DNA of 6,682 bases, from NCBI GenBank assembly GCA_035541415.1, contig DATKNI010000031.1, positions 1 to 6,682 of the forward strand, given 5' to 3'. The translations under genes and the position numbers were made by a program. The stretch comes from JAKAGE01 sp035541415 (GTDB lineage: Bacteria; Patescibacteriota; Minisyncoccia; UBA6257; 2-01-FULL-56-20). The notes under the pieces were generated by a model. It was not told the DNA's origin and did not search any database. It worked only from the letters and a program-made list of their open reading frames with translations. This document shows positions 5,701 through 6,682 of this stretch, in pieces (the stretch's first letter is position 1; every line of letters starts with the position of its first letter).

Positions 5701-5730
5701 AAACAGCCGGAGCGTGCGCCCCGGCTGTTT
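5701..5730 (-). terminator. Terminator hairpin between the Cys-rich membrane protein gene and tgt
   Basis: AAACAGCCGG (5701-5710) and CCGGCTGTTT (5721-5730) form a perfect 10-bp stem with a 10-nt loop. On the minus strand the stem ends in TTTT, so it can end transcription from the 5755-6069 gene before tgt. The plus strand also has T-rich sequence after the stem (CATTTTCTTTT), so it could act in both directions. Confidence 0.75.
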
Positions 5731-5754
5731 CATTTTCTTTTAATACATTTCCGA

Positions 5755-6069
5755 TTACTTCGTCGCCGTGCTCGTTCCAGCCGGAGCACCCTGAGTGTTG
5801 GAGTAATAGTGCATCATCGGCATTGGATAGTCGCCGTAGCCGTAATATGCGTTATACCCATAACCACCCCGGATTTCCGCGCGCAGCTCACCAAGCCGCA
5901 CGCCGAACCAGAAAACGATCACGAGGAGAATGACGCCGAGCAATATCCGGAAGATAGAGTGGCCGTGATGCCATCCGCATGCGCATCCCATGCCGCTGCC
6001 GTCGCATCCGCACACGCACTGCTGTCCGCCTCTCATAATTTTCGAGCCATTCTTTTTTTCGTCTGCCAT
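5755..6069 (-). CDS. Small Cys/His-rich single-span membrane protein, unknown function (104 aa)
   Basis: The ATG at 6069 is preferred because the protein then begins MADEKKNGSK; the longer frame from 6144 adds 25 residues without domain features. There are three parts. A soluble N-terminus of about 37 residues carries five cysteines and three histidines in CVCGCDGSGMGCACGWHHGH (18-37), a plausible metal-binding cluster. One membrane helix, IFRILLGVILLVIVFWFGVRLGEL (39-62), is written here as a run from I39 to V57 plus flank. A Gly/Tyr/Met-rich C-terminus (68-89) and a Thr/Ala-rich end follow. By charge the C-terminus may face outside, but this is uncertain. I know similar small proteins with a W/F-FG-V-x-x-GEL helix end in candidate-phyla genomes, without assigned function. 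It has a terminator at 5701-5730 and no Shine-Dalgarno. Confidence 0.7.
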   Translation of the reverse strand: MADEKKNGSKIMRGGQQCVCGCDGSGMGCACGWHHGHSIFRILLGVILLVIVFWFGVRLGELRAEIRGGYGYNAYYGYGDYPMPMMHYYSNTQGAPAGTSTATK

Positions 6070-6111
6070 AGTTTTAAGAAAGAAATAAAGGTTCCCCGAC
6101 CTTTTCTTAAT

Positions 6112-6120
6112 AGTATCATG
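6112..6120 (-). promoter_or_regulatory. Candidate extended -10 for the Cys-rich membrane protein gene
   Basis: The minus strand reads TG-A-TACTAT about 45 nt before the ATG at 6069, the same TGA-plus-hexamer design as before tgt. The hexamer matches consensus at 4 of 6 positions and no clear -35 is seen. The leader would carry a short hairpin, AAAGGT/ACCTTT (6087-6104). Confidence 0.25.
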
Positions 6121-6146
6121 ATGTGCGCCAATAATTTTCCACAACG

Positions 6147-6175
6147 AAGCGCGCTTTGGCGCAAGGCTTTTTTTT
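6147..6175 (+). terminator. Possible terminator or attenuator hairpin upstream of valS
   Basis: AAGC-GCGC (6147-6154), loop TTTG, then GCGC (6159-6162), a 3-nt bulge and GCTT (6166-6169) form a stem that runs into eight T residues (6168-6175). No complete plus-strand gene precedes it, so it would act on a leader transcript for valS, or stop stray transcription. The 5' part is also a perfect 10-bp palindrome, AAGCGCGCTT (6147-6156). Confidence 0.35.
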
Positions 6176-6203
6176 CGGGGGAAAACGTGGAAGAATAGAC
6201 TCC

Positions 6204-6682
6204 ATGGAGCCCCGCTACGATATTAAAGAGGTTGAAACCCGCATTTCCAAGGCCTGGGAGGATTCCGGCCTCTTCAACCCCGACACCTGCATCGAGCAAG
6301 GCAAAACCGACGCCGACGCGGAACCGTTCTCGATCGTGCTTCCGCCGCCGAACGTGACTGGCGTATTGCACATCGGCCACGCCTACGAAGACGCACTGCA
6401 GGATGTCGCCGTCCGCTACGCGCGCATGCAGGGCAAGCGCACGCTCTGGGTGCCGGGCACCGACCACGCCGCCATCGCCACGCAGGCAAAAGTAGAAAAA
6501 GAATTGTCAAAAACGGAGAAGAAATCGCGCTTCGACCTCGGCCGCGAGGAATTTTTGAAGCGGGTGAATGATTTTGCCAAAGCGAGCCACGACACGATCG
6601 TAAAACAGGTGAAGCGCCTCGGCGCATCGCTCGACTGGACGCGCGAGGCATACACGCTCGACGAGAAGCGCTCGAAAGGCGT
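6204..6682 (+). CDS. valS: Valyl-tRNA synthetase, partial (N-terminal 159 codons)
   Basis: ValS is the cytosolic class I synthetase charging tRNA-Val. The visible part starts MEPRYDIKEVETRISKAWED, as in the family. It contains PPPNVTGVLHIGHA (47-60) with the ATP-binding HIGH at 56-59, VPGTDHAAIATQ (83-94; usually GTDHAGIATQ) and RLGASLDWTREAYTLDE, which leads into the inserted editing domain beyond the window. The editing domain and KMSKS motif are not visible. The start at 6204 has no Shine-Dalgarno; a weak TG-extended AAGAAT (6191-6196) ends 7 nt before the ATG, so a leaderless mRNA is possible. It is divergent from the Cys-rich membrane protein gene. Confidence 0.96.
   Translation, partial: MEPRYDIKEVETRISKAWEDSGLFNPDTCIEQGKTDADAEPFSIVLPPPNVTGVLHIGHAYEDALQDVAVRYARMQGKRTLWVPGTDHAAIATQAKVEKELSKTEKKSRFDLGREEFLKRVNDFAKASHDTIVKQVKRLGASLDWTREAYTLDEKRSKG

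Noticed and set aside
5485..6198. A 237-codon plus-strand frame over the tgt start, the Cys-rich gene and the valS leader
   Set aside because: It crosses two terminator-like hairpins, has low-complexity content and lies antisense to better supported genes; only its last 26 codons are discussed as a possible leader frame.
1..6682. CRISPR array, toxin-antitoxin pair or intact mobile element
   Set aside because: No regularly spaced repeats, no paired small toxin and antitoxin frames, and no transposase or intact integrase are visible on either strand.

Overview
The window looks like chromosomal DNA of a candidate-phyla-radiation bacterium (Patescibacteria, most likely a Parcubacteria-type lineage). 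This rests on recognised protein style, not a database search. The indicators are a Tgt with a lineage-type insertion, a TsaD with a Lys-rich linker, a membrane glycosyltransferase with short N-terminal anchors, a very small Cys/His-rich single-span membrane protein, compact gene packing, and housekeeping genes without Shine-Dalgarno sequences.

Layout. Positions 1-1193 (minus) hold the N-terminal 397 codons of a family 2 membrane glycosyltransferase. It is transcribed divergently from a 142-aa four-span membrane protein of unknown function (1334-1762, plus), which has its own sigma70-type promoter, strong ribosome binding site and terminator. A tRNA-Glu(UUC) gene with encoded CCA follows (1892-1966). 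Antisense to it, and running into it, is a fragment that looks like the C-terminal tail of a degraded site-specific recombinase. An orphan gene of 126 aa (2222-2602) comes next, again with its own promoter, RBS and terminator. The terminator hairpin contains a 23-codon open frame with a good RBS. Then come tsaD (2702-3808), a third orphan gene of 197 aa (3883-4476) ending in a strong terminator, and convergent tgt (4521-5666, minus). A small Cys-rich membrane protein gene (5755-6069, minus) and the first 159 codons of valS (6204 to the window end, plus) complete the window.

How it fits together. The recognisable core is translation: tRNA-Glu, TsaD (t6A37 modification), Tgt (queuosine-type base exchange at G34) and valyl-tRNA synthetase. 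They do not form one operon. Between them sit three orphan genes built as nearly self-contained transcription units, with AGGAGG- or AAAGGAG-type ribosome binding sites, whereas the conserved genes have none. I found no intact mobile element, CRISPR array or clear defence system. The best leads are the recombinase relic at tRNA-Glu, the orphan-gene units, the tandem palindromic repeat at the glycosyltransferase start, and the shortened substrate loop in Tgt.
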